Source of the DNA: an uncultured Rhodospirillales bacterium | GTDB lineage: Bacteria > Pseudomonadota > Alphaproteobacteria > Acetobacterales > Acetobacteraceae | Reading direction: 5' to 3' | Length of the DNA: 23,359 bases | Assembly (NCBI GenBank): GCA_903844785.1 | Contig: CAIMVB010000160.1 | Span: forward strand, 1-23,359 | The notes under the pieces: generated by a model | What the model was told of the DNA's origin: nothing | Seen by the model: the letters and a program-made list of their open reading frames with translations, nothing else | The model's database searches: none | Shown here: positions 22,490 through 23,359 of the stretch, in pieces | How the letters are laid out: every line of letters starts with the position of its first letter | Position numbering within the stretch: the first letter of the stretch is position 1 | Translations under genes and position numbers: made by a program

Positions 22490-22867
22490 ATGGAACCTAC
22501 AAGCAACACAACCGATGATAGCGGGCGCGACTGCCGCCAGCGCATCGCCACGCATTTGCAGGATTTGCACCGCGTCCATCTGGCGCTCGCCGAAGACAGC
22601 CGCGCGCTTAAGCACTTCACCACTGAAGGCAATGCGCGGGTGGAATTGGAATTGGCCGCCGAAATGCTGGAACTCTATATGGCGTCCAGCGCGGCGTTTC
22701 TGGAAAATATGCGCGGGCGCTTTGAAGCGCGATTGCCGCTATTGCGCCGGGGAGAACCCGCCTTTGGCAACCATCCGGAACGCGCACCAGAACATGGCGC
22801 CTTTTGGCTAAGCTTCTCTCGGCTTTGCGCGGTATTGCGTCGCGCCAGCCGCCATGTCGAAGTCTGA
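22490..22867 (+). CDS. Hypothetical helical protein
   Basis: I do not recognise this 125-residue protein. It begins MEPTSNTTDDSGRD, a polar lead, and then appears mostly alpha-helical with amphipathic heptad-like stretches at about residues 18-52 (IATHLQDLHRVHLALAED) and 53-82 (ELELAAEMLELYMAS), ending with a basic LRRASRHVEV. No signal peptide or membrane segment is visible. It has two cysteines, Cys15 and Cys112. A strong ribosome-binding site and an AT-rich upstream region support it as a real, independently expressed gene. It converges on the methyltransferase gene. It may be a small helical-bundle regulator or sensor, but this is only inferred from shape. Confidence 0.65.
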   Translation: MEPTSNTTDDSGRDCRQRIATHLQDLHRVHLALAEDSRALKHFTTEGNARVELELAAEMLELYMASSAAFLENMRGRFEARLPLLRRGEPAFGNHPERAPEHGAFWLSFSRLCAVLRRASRHVEV

Positions 22868-22883
22868 CCACAGCGACTTTTTG

Positions 22884-22916
22884 CAGCGGCATGGCGTGCG
22901 TAAAGACACGCCGCTG
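22884..22916. terminator. Hairpin between convergent genes
   Basis: CAGCGG (22884-22889) pairs with CCGCTG (22911-22916); alternatively GGCGTG (22893-22898) pairs with CACGCC (22907-22912). It lies between two convergent stop codons (22867 and 22952), but neither strand has a T-run after the stem, so intrinsic termination is uncertain. Confidence 0.3.
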
Positions 22917-22951
22917 TAATGGCTTCAGGCGTTGCTCGCGATGCAAACGTT

Positions 22952-23359
22952 CTAATTCAGGATGCGGATCGCGGCCTGTTCATAGCTTGGCACCAAGCCA
23001 ATCCATTCATAGGCACGGCCCGTGCTCGCGATGAATTCGGAAAACGCCTTATGTTCATGATGCTGCCAGCCGGGGTAATTCAGGTATTCGTCAAAGACGA
23101 TCACCGTACCGGCAATGATCCTATCCTTTAATTGCGCCAGAACGGTCTGGGTCGAGGAATAAAGATCGCAATCAATATGCAGGAAACTCACGGGTTGATC
23201 GGGATGGGCGTCCAGAAAAGCGGGCAGGCTGCGGTCAAACCATCCCGGCACTAGCGTGACATTGCCCGGCACGGCCGGCAGACCTTCTGTTTTGAAGGTG
23301 CCAGTATCGAAACCCGGCCGCCAATATTCCGGCAGGCCTTCGAAGGAATCGAAGCCATA
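22952..23359 (-). CDS. TylF-like SAM-dependent methyltransferase, 5' end beyond window
   Basis: The minus-strand frame is open from the right edge to TAG at 22952, giving 135 codons of the C-terminal part. It begins YGFDSFEGLPEYW, a segment characteristic of macrocin O-methyltransferase (TylF) relatives. It continues with VSFLHIDCDLYSST, the acidic metal-binding IDxDLY motif, then VIVFDEYLNYPGW and EWIGLVPSYEQAAIRILN. Family members methylate sugar or polyketide hydroxyls using SAM and Mg2+; many environmental homologues sit in surface polysaccharide loci, which would agree with the glycosyltransferases nearby. The SAM-binding N-terminal half is outside the window, so activity cannot be judged. 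Confidence 0.85.
   Translation of the reverse strand, partial: YGFDSFEGLPEYWRPGFDTGTFKTEGLPAVPGNVTLVPGWFDRSLPAFLDAHPDQPVSFLHIDCDLYSSTQTVLAQLKDRIIAGTVIVFDEYLNYPGWQHHEHKAFSEFIASTGRAYEWIGLVPSYEQAAIRILN

Noticed and set aside
22919..23131. Plus-strand small frame at the right end
   Set aside because: Antisense to the TylF-like methyltransferase, which has clear motifs; no ribosome-binding site.

Overview
This window is most of one arm of a photosynthesis gene cluster (PGC) from an aerobic or facultative anoxygenic phototroph, almost certainly an alphaproteobacterium. The gene order lhaA-bchM-L-H-B-N-F, divergent from ppaA-ppsR-bchG-bch2-bchP, is the classic alphaproteobacterial (Rhodobacter-like) PGC order. 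GC content is moderate to high. A family such as Acetobacteraceae would fit, but that is a guess; no rRNA or species marker is present. No tRNA, rRNA, insertion sequence or CRISPR array was seen, and no gene-free stretch exceeds 300 bases (the longest, 9902-10157, is a regulatory region).

Minus strand, 1-9901: a tightly packed operon transcribed right to left. It carries bchF (C-3 vinyl hydratase), bchN, bchB and bchL (dark-operative protochlorophyllide reductase), bchH (magnesium-chelatase large subunit), bchM (Mg-protoporphyrin methyltransferase) and lhaA (light-harvesting assembly factor, cut by the left edge). Stops and starts mostly overlap by one to four bases, so translation is probably coupled. 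In relatives puhA follows lhaA, which would lie just outside the window.

9860-10157 is the divergent control region. It holds one perfect TGT-N12-ACA palindrome, the consensus of the repressor PpsR/CrtJ, plus a pair of overlapping imperfect sites, placed over likely sigma-70 promoter elements. The genes read to the right start with the regulators themselves: ppaA/aerR (cobalamin-binding antirepressor) and ppsR (PAS-PAS-HTH repressor). Then come bchG (bacteriochlorophyll synthase), bch2 (second PucC/LhaA-family membrane protein), bchP (geranylgeranyl reductase) and hemC (porphobilinogen deaminase). The window therefore covers an early tetrapyrrole step (hemC), Mg insertion (bchH), methylation (bchM), ring reduction (bchLNB), the bacterial side-chain hydration (bchF), and tail attachment and reduction (bchG, bchP), together with their own repressor/antirepressor pair. 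bchCXYZ, crt, puf, bchD and bchI are not in the window.

From 17049 rightward the cluster has ended. A small three-helix membrane protein and a TPR/GT41 (SPINDLY-type) glycosyltransferase converge on hemC. Next comes a PA0069-type radical SAM protein, divergent from a pair of small transferases of the rSAM/selenodomain-associated type (TIGR04283-like and TIGR04282-like). An orphan helical protein with its own AT-rich promoter region follows, then a TylF-like methyltransferase cut by the right edge.

The best leads for something new are the operator architecture around bchF, including a promoter that sits inside the conventional reading frame, a PpsR with only one cysteine, hemC as the terminal PGC gene, and the uncharacterised radical SAM/transferase trio. 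No wholly unknown system is evident.
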